Positions 1 to 9,851 are shown, numbered from the stretch's first letter. The stretch: 64,000 nt of DNA from Acidihalobacter aeolianus (GCF_001753165.1 NZ_CP017448.1:1754462-1818461); one strand, 5' to 3'. The notes: generated from the sequence alone by a model not told the origin. A program made the numbers and translations.

Positions 1-1150
1 TGTGGAGACAGCGGGTCTTTCTTACATCGGCCGACTTTTGGCGGATACCTTGGGTTGGCACCGACCCTCTTTGCCACCGGATGAGGCTGGGCTCTCGGCA
101 GCAGAGCGGGCTAGCCTGCAGTGCGTCCTGCCAGCCTCGCTAAGCCTTCAGGAGCGAGTGAGCATGGCGGAATTCATTCTCACGGGTTTGGGGCTGAATC
201 GTGGAGTCGCCCCTGTCGTACTTCTTATTGGTCATGGCAGCTCCACCACCAACAACCCTCACCGGGCTGGTCTGGATTGTGGGGCCTGCGCCGGACAGAC
301 AGGGGAGGTGAATGCCAAGGCTGCGGCCAGCCTGCTTAATGATCCACGGGTGCGTGAGGGTCTCGTCGCCAAAGGTTGGAATCTCGACCCGAACTGCTGT
401 TTTCTCCCCGCTCTTCATGACACCACCACTGACCGAGTAGAGATATTGGGGGGGCTGGATGAACCTCGTCTGAATATCGAGATTCTCACCGAGTTACGGG
501 TAGCGTTGGAGAAGGCGGCCAATCTAACTCGCCTAGAGCGCATGTTGCGTCTGGAACCGGATCTACAGGATTCCCAAGTCGTCGCTCGTAACATGGGCTT
601 CCGTGCCCGGGATTGGTCCCAGGTGCGTCCCGAGTGGGCGTTAGCGGGTAATGCGGCCTTCATAGCGGCGCCACGTTGGCGTACTCGGGAGATGAATCTT
701 GCAGGGCGTGCTTTTCTACACGACTACGATGTGGGCAAAGACCCGGATTTTGCCGTCCTTACCTTGATCATGACGGCCCCCTTGGTGGTGGCCAATTGGA
801 TCAACCTGCAGTACTACGGCTCAATCGTAGACAACCAACGGCAGGGGTGTGGCAATAAGGTTCTGCACAATGTCGTGGGCGGGACCATCGGTGTACTGGA
901 AGGCAATGGCGGTGATCTACGCATTGGATTGTCAGAGCAGTCACTGCGCGATAGTAACAGTGGTTTGCAACACGAACCCCTGCGGTTATCGGCTTTCATT
1001 GAAGCGCCGAAGGAGCAAATGGATGAAATTATTGAGGGCAATGAAACGCTGCGGCAGCTCGTAGATAACCGATGGATCTGTATCCTGCAGATTTCTCCTG
1101 AAGGGACGATCTACCAACGGCAAGCAGTCGGGCAATGGAACCCGATTTAG
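1..1150 (+). CDS. dabA: DabA-type inorganic carbon transporter subunit (UPF0753/DUF2309), 5' end outside window
   Basis: This is the C-terminal part (about 382 residues) of a DabA protein, the carbonic-anhydrase-like cytoplasmic subunit of the DAB CO2/bicarbonate accumulation complex, which pairs with the membrane protein DabB. The segment GHGSSTTNNPH...LDCGAC (about residues 77-96 of the visible part) carries a His and a Cys 15 residues apart. That matches the spacing of the H524/C539 zinc ligands described for Halothiobacillus DabA. The other two ligands (Cys/Asp) lie in the part cut off by the window. The frame is open to the left edge, so the first GTG at 2 is not a credible start. dabB would be expected upstream. 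The downstream PDC-sensor and CbbR-like genes on the same strand suggest a low-CO2-responsive locus. The family call is firm; the transport role is inferred from family knowledge. Confidence 0.9.
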   Translation, partial: VETAGLSYIGRLLADTLGWHRPSLPPDEAGLSAAERASLQCVLPASLSLQERVSMAEFILTGLGLNRGVAPVVLLIGHGSSTTNNPHRAGLDCGACAGQTGEVNAKAAASLLNDPRVREGLVAKGWNLDPNCCFLPALHDTTTDRVEILGGLDEPRLNIEILTELRVALEKAANLTRLERMLRLEPDLQDSQVVARNMGFRARDWSQVRPEWALAGNAAFIAAPRWRTREMNLAGRAFLHDYDVGKDPDFAVLTLIMTAPLVVANWINLQYYGSIVDNQRQGCGNKVLHNVVGGTIGVLEGNGGDLRIGLSEQSLRDSNSGLQHEPLRLSAFIEAPKEQMDEIIEGNETLRQLVDNRWICILQISPEGTIYQRQAVGQWNPI

Positions 1151-1229
1151 GACGAAGTTATTCCTGCTGACTCCTGAAGGAGGCGGCGCCTATCTCTATT
1201 AATGGGAACACTTGGCGGAGGTTAACACC

Positions 1230-2351
1230 ATGACGACATTTCCTAACAATCCTAGTGAGGATCGATCTTGCTCATTTGAAACAGAGACGCACAGCGGCGC
1301 AGCTTCTCAAGAGGATCTGGGTGGCGCTATAACGCAGCAAAGGGATCGATTGATGAGCCTTCTCTACGGTCCTCTGCGTCGAATCGGTATGCAATGCGGC
1401 CAAGCAACAATCGATGGCGTCGAATTATGGAGTGAAAGATCTTTATTGGATAATCTGCTGCAGGATGCTTTCTCGTCGATTCCTCATTGCAAATATCTTT
1501 ATGCAATGAATAGAGAGGGCGTGCAAATTAGTTCGAGCATGAGTCGCGAAGGGTTGATTTCTAAACATTTTGAACGTGATCGATCAGACAGGCCTTATAT
1601 GCGTGAAGCGTTATCGTTGGCAGGATTTCTGGATAAGCAGCGTGAGACACACTACCAACAATGGCCATACACAGAAGGCGGTATGCAAACCGTGGATTTC
1701 TTGTTGTGCGATGCTTACATTAGCGAACACGCATTACGCCCATCAATGACGGCGGTTTACTTTGTGCGAGATGTGCGAGGTAATCATATCGGTTTTGTTG
1801 GAGCGGATTTTGCGTTACGCGATTTGCCGCAAAGTCGTCAAATATATCAAGAACCACGCCTCGGCAGACATTTTTCTGGCGATGCATATGGCTCAATTAC
1901 GTTGTCGAGCAATACGAGGCAGGACAGTAAACTGGACGTGAATATAGATACTGTGACCAGTGTCATAGAGGAACTTATACTTTTCCATGGTGTTCATCAT
2001 GTTAAGTTGCATTTCGCAAGCGGCCAAACTGTCCTTTGGCAGGTAGACGACCCATGTCGTTATCGCCTGATGACGGTTGGGAATCTCATTGACCCAGACA
2101 GCTGTTTGGCTTATCCGAAGCGCCCATATCCCGATAACGCTTTAATAGCGCCAGACGAAATTCGCAAAATACTTAGCCAAATGAAGCGGTTACGCAATAG
2201 TGATGAATTGCTTTGCTTGCTTACAGGGTCATTGAATATTTTTAATGGCATGGTTGGAGTGAGTTTTTCCTCAGGGAGTTCACATTATGTGCCTCATGAG
2301 GATTTTCTAGAAACGGACCTGTCGCTATGGACATCAAAAAACCCATATTAG
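1230..2351 (+). CDS. Soluble PDC/Cache-type sensor domain protein
   Basis: The protein has 373 residues with the ATG at 1230, which follows GGAGGT at 1217-1222 with a 7-base gap; the upstream TTG at 1212 would remove that spacing. The central part (about residues 95-210) resembles a PDC (PhoQ-DcuS-CitA) sensor fold: an FERDRSDRPYM segment, then a DAYIS...RPSMTAVYFVRD strand pair and a final HIGFVGADFAL strand. No signal peptide, membrane helix, HTH or enzymatic output domain is visible, which is unusual because PDC domains normally sit outside the membrane. It lies 79 bases after dabA and before the CbbR-like gene. A role sensing a carbon metabolite or bicarbonate is inferred only from context. 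The region is visibly more AT-rich than the later part of the window. Confidence 0.6.
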   Translation: MTTFPNNPSEDRSCSFETETHSGAASQEDLGGAITQQRDRLMSLLYGPLRRIGMQCGQATIDGVELWSERSLLDNLLQDAFSSIPHCKYLYAMNREGVQISSSMSREGLISKHFERDRSDRPYMREALSLAGFLDKQRETHYQQWPYTEGGMQTVDFLLCDAYISEHALRPSMTAVYFVRDVRGNHIGFVGADFALRDLPQSRQIYQEPRLGRHFSGDAYGSITLSSNTRQDSKLDVNIDTVTSVIEELILFHGVHHVKLHFASGQTVLWQVDDPCRYRLMTVGNLIDPDSCLAYPKRPYPDNALIAPDEIRKILSQMKRLRNSDELLCLLTGSLNIFNGMVGVSFSSGSSHYVPHEDFLETDLSLWTSKNPY

Positions 2352-2514
2352 GATCAGTGTTCAGTAACAGTCATGAAGTACGGAACGTGCGATGATAGGT
2401 AATCGTATTCACCCTGCTACGAGCGTACGGTTCTGTATCCATATCGTTGGCATGGATTCGTCTGGTCGTCAGGGAGCGTATGAAATGATTCGGCAGCGTT
2501 GGGGATGAGTGTGT

Positions 2515-3495
2515 ATGTTTGATAATGAAATAGGAAACTTGCTTCGTCATATAACTTTTCGCCAGCTACAGATATTCATGGCTGTGGTTGAGCAGAAAAG
2601 TTTTACCAAGGCGGCTGAAAAATTATTTCTCACACAATCCTCTGTTTCCGTGCAGGTGAAGAAGCTTGCTGACGCTATAGGCGTGCCTTTATTTAAGCAG
2701 ACCGGTCGAAAAATACAGCTAACGGATGTCGGACAGGAGCTCTGCGCCACCGCAAAACAGATGTTGGGTGCGCTAGAAAATCTGGAAATGTCGGTAGCTG
2801 ATTATCAGGGTTTAAAGCGCGGTAACTTGAAGCTAGGCGTTGTAACGACGGCGAAATATATTGCTCCAGAATTGTTGGGCGAGTATGGACTGATGTTTCC
2901 CGGAATTCAGTTGGCCATGAATGTGACTAATCGCGACAAAATTATCGACAGGATTAAGCGGTATGATGATGATCTTTATGTTATGGGCTTGGTTCCGGAG
3001 GATGAGGTGAGTGTTACTTGCAACTATTTTGCACCTAATCCATTGGTCGTTCTGGCGCCTTCTAGCCATCGACTATGTCACGCTCAGGGGATCTCGTTAG
3101 AAGAAATAGCCAAAGAGCCATTTCTGCTGCGCGAGCCCGGTTCTGGTACACGAGAAGCTATCATGCGCTTATGTAGAGAACGCAACCTAAAACTCAATGT
3201 GCGGATGGAACTCGGGAGTAATGAAGCTATTAAACATGGCATAGTGGGAGGCTTGGGGATTTCCGTCTTATCTCTGCATTCTCTTGTGCTCGAAGGCGTA
3301 TCAGGGATGATATCCGTTCTAGATGTGGAAGGCTTTCCGATTATGAGAAAATGGTACTTGGTATATCCAAAGGAAAAAACATTGTCGTTGCCTGCGCAAC
3401 GATTTATTGAGTTTTCTGTAGACCGTGAAGATGCAATTACTAAACGTCTCGCGGGCATTTGGCCTAAACTGAGCGAATACGTGGACGGTAGTTAA
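2515..3495 (+). CDS. cbbR: LysR-family transcriptional regulator, CbbR-like
   Basis: This is a 326-residue LysR-type regulator. The N-terminal winged HTH begins at ITFRQLQIFMAVVEQKSFTKAA and continues with SSVSVQVKKLADAIG, followed by a two-lobed LysR substrate-binding domain (about residues 90-300) with the GSGTREAI and GLGISVLSL signatures typical of CbbR proteins. CbbR regulators control Calvin cycle, carboxysome and DAB genes in response to metabolites such as RuBP or NADPH. Its position just downstream of dabA supports the CbbR label rather than CysB or another LysR subtype. ATG 2515 follows GGGGA at 2501-2505; a GTG two codons upstream (2509) is the alternative. The gene is AT-rich compared with the housekeeping genes after 5 kb. 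Confidence 0.75.
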   Translation: MFDNEIGNLLRHITFRQLQIFMAVVEQKSFTKAAEKLFLTQSSVSVQVKKLADAIGVPLFKQTGRKIQLTDVGQELCATAKQMLGALENLEMSVADYQGLKRGNLKLGVVTTAKYIAPELLGEYGLMFPGIQLAMNVTNRDKIIDRIKRYDDDLYVMGLVPEDEVSVTCNYFAPNPLVVLAPSSHRLCHAQGISLEEIAKEPFLLREPGSGTREAIMRLCRERNLKLNVRMELGSNEAIKHGIVGGLGISVLSLHSLVLEGVSGMISVLDVEGFPIMRKWYLVYPKEKTLSLPAQRFIEFSVDREDAITKRLAGIWPKLSEYVDGS

Positions 3496-3603
3496 TTCAC
3501 ATTTCTTAATGTGAGAGATACTTTAAGATGATTTACCGCTGAAATTTGAATCCAGTTGAATAGCCACCCATCAATTGGGGCGCTTCCTTGCAGGAATATA
3601 CCG

Positions 3604-4467
3604 ATGGCTACAAACAAAATTGGTGAAAATCCATATGTGGGTGAGCGAGTCGCGTTACTTACTCAGCATGGAAAAGAGCAGGTGATTGCCCCTGTACTGG
3701 CTGGTGCAATTGGTTGCAAGGTAGAGCGTGTGGCAGGTTATGACACGGATCTCCTGGGTACGTTCACGCGTGACATTCCGCGTGCGGGCATACAGATTGA
3801 GGCCGCGAGAAAGAAAGCTCGGATTGGGATGCAAATCTCTGAGGCAACCCTGGGATTGGCAAGCGAAGGATCCTTTGGGACGGATCCGTTCGCTGGAATT
3901 TTACCCTGGAATGTCGAGTTTTTGATTTTTATTGACGCCTTGCGCGAAATCGAAGTGGTTGGTGTGGCGGAGGGCCAAGCGAATAGTGCTCACTGCATGG
4001 CCGAAGACTGGGATGCCGTTGTGTCGTTCGCGCGCAAGACCAGATTTCCCGAGCATCATCTCGTTTTGAGGCCGGAGAGCGAGAATGACCCACGCATTAG
4101 TAAAGGCATCGCCAGTTGGCCAGACCTTGAAGCGGCTTTTACATATGCGCTCCGACAATCGATCAATAGCCGTGTTTTTCTCGAAGTCGACTTACGCGCC
4201 AGCGCAAACCCAACCCGCATGGGCAATATCCGCTTGGCGGCCGAGAATCTGGTCCAAAAGCTTCGTTCACAGTGTCCCGTTTGTGGCACTCCTGGCTTCT
4301 GGATTGTCGAGCGGATAGGAGGATTGCCTTGTAGCGATTGCGGGGCACCAACCCGCGAGATAAGGGCTGAGATCCATGGCTGCCCCAAGTGTGAGCATCG
4401 TGTCATGCGCGAGCGTCCATTGAGTCAATACGCAGATCCGGGGCGCTGCGACTACTGCAACCCATGA
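3604..4467 (+). CDS. Uncharacterised protein with C-terminal CxxC zinc-ribbon motifs (DUF6671-like)
   Basis: The protein has 287 residues with ATG 3604, preceded by AGGA at 3592-3595; the upstream in-frame TTG at 3556 has no such site. The N-terminal two thirds are an alpha/beta domain containing GTDPFAGILPWNVEFLIFID and a later RANPTRMGNIR-like stretch. The C-terminal 70 residues hold four cysteine pairs (CPVCG, CSDCG, CPKC, CDYC) that look like zinc ribbons. The overall pattern resembles the DUF6671 family, for which I know no biochemical function. It sits between the CbbR-like gene and sua5 on the same strand with its own 108-base upstream gap, so co-transcription with dabA is possible but not shown. 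Confidence 0.6.
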   Translation: MATNKIGENPYVGERVALLTQHGKEQVIAPVLAGAIGCKVERVAGYDTDLLGTFTRDIPRAGIQIEAARKKARIGMQISEATLGLASEGSFGTDPFAGILPWNVEFLIFIDALREIEVVGVAEGQANSAHCMAEDWDAVVSFARKTRFPEHHLVLRPESENDPRISKGIASWPDLEAAFTYALRQSINSRVFLEVDLRASANPTRMGNIRLAAENLVQKLRSQCPVCGTPGFWIVERIGGLPCSDCGAPTREIRAEIHGCPKCEHRVMRERPLSQYADPGRCDYCNP

Positions 4468-4503
4468 TGGTTTCTCGATTGAGGGGGCAAGAGTGAAACG
4501 TGT

Positions 4504-5598
4504 ATGAGCGACTGGCAAAAAATCGCGGTTGATTGCAATCCACCCGAAATCGGACACAGGCACACAGACCAACCGATGGCGGAGGTGGCGGGCGATAGAC
4601 ACGATCCTCTTTTGGAGGCGCATCGGGCAGCCGCCATTTTACGGGCTGGGGGACTCGTCGTTTTCCCCACGGAAACAGTTTATGGCTTAGGCGCTGATGC
4701 CAGTAATCCACGTGCGGTCGCGCGGATATACGCGGCTAAACGCCGGCCAGTCGATCATCCGCTGATCGTTCATCTTTTGGGTACGTCACAATTGACTGAG
4801 TGGGCGAGGCACATCCCGCGCGCAGCTTGGCAATTGGCGGAGGCTTTTTGGCCGGGGCCATTGACTTTGGTTTTACCCCGCGAGCCCAGAGTGCCGGGCA
4901 TCGTGTCAGGGTGGCTGGATACTGTGGCGTTGAGAGTGCCCGACCATCAGCTTGCCTTGGCACTATTGGATGCGTTCGGAAGTGGCGTAGCGGCGCCTTC
5001 GGCCAACCGATATGGCCATGTGAGTCCTACGTCGGCAGAGGACGTACGAGAAGAGCTCGGCGATAATGTGGATTTCTTGCTGGATGGTGGAAACTGTCCT
5101 ATTGGTATCGAATCCACGATCGTAGATTTGTCGTCCACCATACCCAGGATTTTGCGTCCTGGTGCGATCCCCGAGCAGGCTTTACAGCAAGCCCTGGGTA
5201 CTGCTGTGCCGATTGCCCGCATGGTTGATGATGCACCCTATCCAGGGCAAAAGCTCTCACACTACGCACCTCAAGCCCGCGTGATCCTGTCATCATGGGA
5301 TGACGCGTTACTACACGTTGGCCAATGGCATGCGATTGGCCAACGTGTAGGATTGTTAGCACAGTATCGCCCCAATTGGTTGCCAGAAAATGTAACTTGG
5401 CTTTATTTCGGGGAGACTCTCCAAGAACAGGCCCGGGTCTTGTATAACCGTCTGCGTCAAGCCGATCACTTGGGTGTGCAAGTACTGGTGACGGTAATGC
5501 CGGCTGAGGCAGGGATCGGCTATGCGATTTGTGACCGGCTACGCCGCGCCGCCGGCCAGGGCGGTGATGGGCATGCCCGTACACAGCGAGTGCCCTGA
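4504..5598 (+). CDS. sua5: L-threonylcarbamoyladenylate synthase (Sua5/TsaC type with Sua5 domain)
   Basis: The enzyme makes threonylcarbamoyl-AMP from threonine, bicarbonate and ATP, the first step of t6A modification of ANN-decoding tRNAs. The YrdC domain (about residues 37-235) shows FPTETVYGLGAD, the KR of AAKRRPVDHPL, FWPGPLTLVL, SANRYG and GIESTIVDLS. A linker then leads to the C-terminal Sua5 domain starting near PGQKLSHYAP, so this is the long Sua5 form rather than short TsaC. ATG 4504 leaves about 37 residues ahead of the YrdC core and has only a distant GA-rich stretch upstream; ATG 4576 is an alternative. The stop overlaps the pyrC start by one base (TGATG), indicating translational coupling. 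The coding sequence contains a perfect 16-bp inverted repeat, listed separately. Confidence 0.93.
   Translation: MSDWQKIAVDCNPPEIGHRHTDQPMAEVAGDRHDPLLEAHRAAAILRAGGLVVFPTETVYGLGADASNPRAVARIYAAKRRPVDHPLIVHLLGTSQLTEWARHIPRAAWQLAEAFWPGPLTLVLPREPRVPGIVSGWLDTVALRVPDHQLALALLDAFGSGVAAPSANRYGHVSPTSAEDVREELGDNVDFLLDGGNCPIGIESTIVDLSSTIPRILRPGAIPEQALQQALGTAVPIARMVDDAPYPGQKLSHYAPQARVILSSWDDALLHVGQWHAIGQRVGLLAQYRPNWLPENVTWLYFGETLQEQARVLYNRLRQADHLGVQVLVTVMPAEAGIGYAICDRLRRAAGQGGDGHARTQRVP
5311..5350. repeat. Perfect 16-bp inverted repeat inside sua5
   Basis: The arms CTACACGTTGGCCAAT (5311-5326) and ATTGGCCAACGTGTAG (5335-5350) are exact reverse complements separated by 8 bases. The repeat lies in the Sua5 C-terminal domain and encodes the two similar peptides HVGQW and IGQRV. 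It has no T-run and sits in mid-gene, so it is not an ordinary terminator. A hairpin in the mRNA or a protein-binding palindrome are both possible. Confidence 0.8.
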
Positions 5599-6683
5599 TG
5601 CCCGAAGTGACGCCTACCCCCGGAAACGGCGGGAAGTCTACGGAGAATCGGCTGGTCCTGACTCGGCCCGACGACTGGCATGTGCATCTGCGCGATGAGG
5701 AAATGCTGACGTCAGTGCTCCCCGATACGGCGAGGCGGTTTGCTCGTGGCATGATTATGCCTAATCTTGATCCGCCTGTGCATACGTTGGCTGAGGCCTG
5801 CGCCTACCGCAACCGTATTCTGGCAGCGGCACAGTCGAAGGGCCTATCCTTCGAGCCGCTAATGACCTTGTATCTCACCGACCACACCACACCCGAAGAA
5901 ATCAGACGGGCAAAGAAGAGCGGATTCGTGTACGCGGTGGGAGAAGTTTTTCTCACCGGTGCGACGACAAATTCTGCCTTCGGTATCACCGGCTTCGCAC
6001 GTTGTGAGCCGGTGTTCTCAGCCATGGAAGAGACTCGTTTGCCGTTGCTGCTGCACGGTGAGGTGACAGATCCAGAGGTGGATCTGTTCGACCGCGAGCG
6101 ATTGTTCATCGAGCAGTACCTTACACCCATCGTTGAGCGCTTCCCGGGCCTGAAGATCGTCCTGGAACACATCACCACGCGGGAGGCGGTTGAATTCGTC
6201 TGTGGGGCACCGGACACCGTGGCGGCGACCATTACCGCGCATCATCTGCTGCTTAACCGCAATGCGATGTTCGTCGGTGGCCTGAGCCCACACCATTATT
6301 GCCTGCCGGTCCTGAAGCGTGAGCACCATCGCCAGGCGCTACTGGCTGCGGCCATATCGGGCAATTCCAAGTTCTTCCTCGGCTCAGACAGCGCACCGCA
6401 TCCGCGGCCCGCCAAGGAGTCCGCTTGCAGCTGCGCTGGCATATACACCGCACACGCGGCCATCGAACTTTATGCCGAGGCGTTCGATGAGGTGATGGCG
6501 CTTGATCGTCTGGAAGCCTTTGCAAGTTTTCACGGCCCCGATTTTTATGGGCTGCCGCGTAACAGCGACACCATCACTCTGGAGAAGCGAAGCTGGGTCG
6601 TGCCCGAGGAGATGCATTTGGAGAAAGCAACGATTGTACCACTGCGAGCTGGTGGCACAGTGGCATGGAGGCTCGTCGAATGA
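5598..6683 (+). CDS. pyrC: Dihydroorotase (class II, PyrC)
   Basis: The enzyme cyclises N-carbamoyl-aspartate to dihydroorotate in de novo pyrimidine synthesis. The 361-residue protein has the DDWHVHLRD metal-binding start (about residues 24-32), the GMIMPNLDPP substrate loop, the HGEVTD and LEHITTREAVEFV histidine motifs and the GSDSAPHPR end. These are the class II (E. coli PyrC-like) signatures with an intact binuclear zinc site; the carbamylated Lys would lie in the YAVGEVFLTGATTNS neighbourhood. ATG 5598 overlaps the sua5 stop. A 113-base gap separates it from ilvD. Confidence 0.96.
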   Translation: MPEVTPTPGNGGKSTENRLVLTRPDDWHVHLRDEEMLTSVLPDTARRFARGMIMPNLDPPVHTLAEACAYRNRILAAAQSKGLSFEPLMTLYLTDHTTPEEIRRAKKSGFVYAVGEVFLTGATTNSAFGITGFARCEPVFSAMEETRLPLLLHGEVTDPEVDLFDRERLFIEQYLTPIVERFPGLKIVLEHITTREAVEFVCGAPDTVAATITAHHLLLNRNAMFVGGLSPHHYCLPVLKREHHRQALLAAAISGNSKFFLGSDSAPHPRPAKESACSCAGIYTAHAAIELYAEAFDEVMALDRLEAFASFHGPDFYGLPRNSDTITLEKRSWVVPEEMHLEKATIVPLRAGGTVAWRLVE

Positions 6684-6796
6684 AGCCTCGCCTATGGGAA
6701 ATACACCGCATGACGGCCACGCCACGCGACGTATACAGGCCTATGGGCCGCGCCGCTGCATCCGTAATCCTAACTCTCAATAAGTGATAAGTCATA

Positions 6797-8470
6797 ATGA
6801 CTGACAACCGTAGAAGCAAAATCGTCACCCAGGGCGTGCCGCGATCACCCAACCGCGCGCTGCTACGCGCCACGGGTTTCGGCGACGCGGATTTTGACAA
6901 GCCTATTGTCGGCGTGGCAAACGCGCACAGCACCATCACACCCTGCAATCTTGGCATCGGGGTGCTTGCGGCGCGCGCAGAGGTGGCCATGCGGGAGGCC
7001 GGCGCCATGCCGCAGACCTTTGGCACCATCACCATCTCGGACGGCATCGCTATGGGCACCGAAGGCATGAAGTACTCGCTGGTATCGCGCGAGGTGATAG
7101 CGGACGCAATCGAGACGGTATGCCAGGGCCAGAGCCTGGACGGTGTCCTCGCTACCGGCGGCTGCGACAAGAACATGCCAGGCGCGATGATCGCCATTGC
7201 ACGCATGAACATCCCGGCGATCTTCGTCTACGGCGGCACCATCAAGCCGGGCCAATATCGAGGTCGCGACCTTACTATCGTGAGCGCCTTCGAGGCAGTA
7301 GGTGAATATATTGCGGGCAAGATTGGTGAAGTAGAACTGCTGGAGATCGAACGGCGAGCGTGCCCAGGTGCCGGCTCTTGCGGAGGTATGTACACTGCCA
7401 ATACCATGGCCTCGCTGTTCGAGGCCATGGGTATGAGTTTGCCGTATTCCTCTACGATGACGGCGGAAAGCTCGGAGAAGGTCGATAGCGCCGAGCGTTC
7501 CGCCAGAGTATTGGTCGACGCAATCGAAAAACAAGTCCGGCCCCGCGACCTCCTCACTCGCGCCGCCTTCGAGAACGCGCTAGCCGTGCTGATGGCCCTC
7601 GGAGGTTCAACCAACGCTGTGCTGCATCTGCCGGCGATCGCACATGCTGCCGGAGTGAAGCTAACACTTGACGATTTCGATGCGTTCAGTCGGCGTGTAC
7701 CGGTGCTCTGCGACCTGAAGCCTTCAGGTCAGTATGTCGCCACCGACCTCCATCGTGCGGGCGGGATTCCCCAAGTGATGAAACTCTTGCTCGTGCATGG
7801 CTTACTGCACGGCGATGCACTCACCGTAACCGGCCAGACTCTTGATGAGGTGCTTCGGGACGTGCCTGATGAGCCGTCCAGCGCCCAAGATGTGATCCGA
7901 CCTTGGCCTGATCCGGTGTACCCGCATGGCCATCTGGCCATCCTCCGGGGCAATTTAGCCGAAGAGGGGGCACTCGCCAAGACCAGCGGCGTACGGGCCC
8001 CGAAGATCACTGGCCCGGCTCGTGTGTTTGACTCGGAAGAAGCATGCATGGAGGCAATCCTGGCGTGTAAGATCCATCCGGGCGACGTGGTGGTCATCCG
8101 CTACGAAGGCCCCAAGGGTGGCCCCGGCATGCGCGAAATGCTCTCGCCCACCGCTGCCCTTGTCGGCCAAGGACTGGGCGACAGCGTCGGGCTTGTCACT
8201 GATGGACGATTCTCCGGCGGCACCTACGGGATGGTGGTCGGTCACGTCGCGCCGGAAGCGGCAGTGGGTGGAGCCATCGCCTTGGTCAACGAGGGAGATT
8301 TGATCACTCTGGACGCGGAACGGCGCCTGCTTCATCTCGATATATCCAACGAAGAAATCGAGCGCCGACGCAAAATCTGGCAACAGCCCCCGCCGCGGTA
8401 CACCCGTGGTGTACTGGCAAAATATGCGCGGCTAGTGTCGTCGGCAGCCAAGGGTGCGGTAACAGACTGA
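6797..8470 (+). CDS. ilvD: Dihydroxy-acid dehydratase
   Basis: IlvD is the iron-sulfur enzyme that dehydrates 2,3-dihydroxy-isovalerate or 2,3-dihydroxy-3-methylvalerate in valine, leucine and isoleucine synthesis. The 557-residue length is normal. Cluster cysteines lie in [10 protein letters not shown] (about residues 118-127) and [14 protein letters not shown] (about 190-203). The substrate/Mg motifs [14 protein letters not shown] and [11 protein letters not shown] are intact near the C terminus. ATG 6797 is the first in-frame start and comes after stop codons upstream. It is followed after 49 bases by bioA on the same strand. Confidence 0.96.
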   Translation: MTDNRRSKIVTQGVPRSPNRALLRATGFGDADFDKPIVGVANAHSTITPCNLGIGVLAARAEVAMREAGAMPQTFGTITISDGIAMGTEGMKYSLVSREVIADAIETVCQGQSLDGVLATGGCDKNMPGAMIAIARMNIPAIFVYGGTIKPGQYRGRDLTIVSAFEAVGEYIAGKIGEVELLEIERRACPGAGSCGGMYTANTMASLFEAMGMSLPYSSTMTAESSEKVDSAERSARVLVDAIEKQVRPRDLLTRAAFENALAVLMALGGSTNAVLHLPAIAHAAGVKLTLDDFDAFSRRVPVLCDLKPSGQYVATDLHRAGGIPQVMKLLLVHGLLHGDALTVTGQTLDEVLRDVPDEPSSAQDVIRPWPDPVYPHGHLAILRGNLAEEGALAKTSGVRAPKITGPARVFDSEEACMEAILACKIHPGDVVVIRYEGPKGGPGMREMLSPTAALVGQGLGDSVGLVTDGRFSGGTYGMVVGHVAPEAAVGGAIALVNEGDLITLDAERRLLHLDISNEEIERRRKIWQQPPPRYTRGVLAKYARLVSSAAKGAVTD

Positions 8471-8519
8471 ATCCTATGGCCCGACAGCCCCAAGCGCCAG
8501 GACCCGCGGAGAATCGGTT

Positions 8520-9851
8520 GTGCAACGACATGTAGATACTCTTGCGCGGCTAACGAAGCCATTCGAATGGGACGATGCACTCACTTTCGACCGCGCCCAT
8601 ATCTGGCACCCTTATAGTTCGATGATCGCCCCGCCGCCGGTCTACCCGGTCGTCTCGGCATCGGGGGTGCATCTTACGCTCGCGGACGGTCGTAAACTTA
8701 TTGATGGCATGTCTTCGTGGTGGGCGGTGATTCACGGTTACAATCACCCACGGCTCAACCTCGCTCTGGAAAAGCAGATCAAGAGCATGGCGCATGTCAT
8801 GTTCGGTGGCTTGACCCATACACCGGCGATCGATCTTGCACGCCGATTAGTTGCATTGACTCCTGATCCACTCGATAAGGTCTTTTTGTGCGATTCAGGC
8901 TCAGTATCAGTCGAAGTGGCCATCAAAATGGCGATTCAATACTGGCAGGCCCGAGGGCGCCCGCGCAAACATCGGCTGCTCGCACTCGCTGGCGGTTATC
9001 ACGGTGACACTTTTGCCGCCATGTCGGTGTGCGACCCGGTCACCGGTATGCATCATTTGTTTAGAGGTGTGCTCCCTCAGCAATTCTTCGCGCCGCGGCC
9101 TGGTTGCCGTTTCGGAGAACCCTGGGACCCGGACGATGTTACCGAATTCGCCGGCCTTATCGGGGCACACTGCGACGAGATCGCTGCGGTAATTCTGGAA
9201 CCCATCGTTCAAGGCGCAGGTGGCATGTGGTTCTACCATCCCGAGTACCTGCGGCAGGTGCGTGCCCTGTGCGATGCGCATGACGTATTGCTGATCACCG
9301 ACGAGATTGCCACCGGTTTCGGACGCACAGGTACGCTCTTCGCCTGTGAGCATGCGGGTATCGTCCCGGACATTCTCTGTCTTGGCAAAGCGCTTACCAG
9401 TGGCTATTTGACCCTGGCAGCCACTCTGACTACCGCCAGTGTGGCGGAGACCCTCTCTTGCGGCGGTGCCGGTTGCCTCATGCAGGGTCCTACTTTCATG
9501 GCCAACCCGCTCGCTTGTGCGGTAGCCACTGCGAGTATCGATCTGTTGTGTGAGTCAGACTGGTGGCAGAGAAGTGTGCAGTCCATTGAGCAGCAGTTAA
9601 GGGATGAGCTTGCTGCGTGCATCGAGTTACCAAGTGTACGTGATGTGCGGGTGCTTGGGGCGATCGGTGTGATCGAGATGCAAGAATCAGTTGATGTGCG
9701 ACGGCTGACACCGCGCTTCGTTGAGTCTGGAATCTGGTTGCGGCCTTTCGATCGCCAAATTTATATAATGCCGCCGTATGTAATCGAACCACAGGATTTA
9801 TCTTGTATCACTGACGCTGTACGGCGTGTATTGGTAGAAAAGGGTTGTTAA
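8520..9851 (+). CDS. bioA: Adenosylmethionine-8-amino-7-oxononanoate aminotransferase
   Basis: BioA is the PLP enzyme that converts KAPA to DAPA with SAM as amino donor in biotin synthesis. The 443-residue protein contains the HIWHPYSSM start characteristic of BioA, the SGSVSVEVAIKMA cofactor-phosphate loop, ITDEIATGFGRTG with the PLP Asp, and the Schiff-base Lys in LCLGKALTSGY. The start is GTG 8520 with GGAG about nine bases upstream; a TTG lies one codon earlier. No other bio genes are in the window. About 227 bases with only a weak GATGCT/AGCATC hairpin (9854-9872) follow before metR. Confidence 0.95.
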   Translation: MQRHVDTLARLTKPFEWDDALTFDRAHIWHPYSSMIAPPPVYPVVSASGVHLTLADGRKLIDGMSSWWAVIHGYNHPRLNLALEKQIKSMAHVMFGGLTHTPAIDLARRLVALTPDPLDKVFLCDSGSVSVEVAIKMAIQYWQARGRPRKHRLLALAGGYHGDTFAAMSVCDPVTGMHHLFRGVLPQQFFAPRPGCRFGEPWDPDDVTEFAGLIGAHCDEIAAVILEPIVQGAGGMWFYHPEYLRQVRALCDAHDVLLITDEIATGFGRTGTLFACEHAGIVPDILCLGKALTSGYLTLAATLTTASVAETLSCGGAGCLMQGPTFMANPLACAVATASIDLLCESDWWQRSVQSIEQQLRDELAACIELPSVRDVRVLGAIGVIEMQESVDVRRLTPRFVESGIWLRPFDRQIYIMPPYVIEPQDLSCITDAVRRVLVEKGC

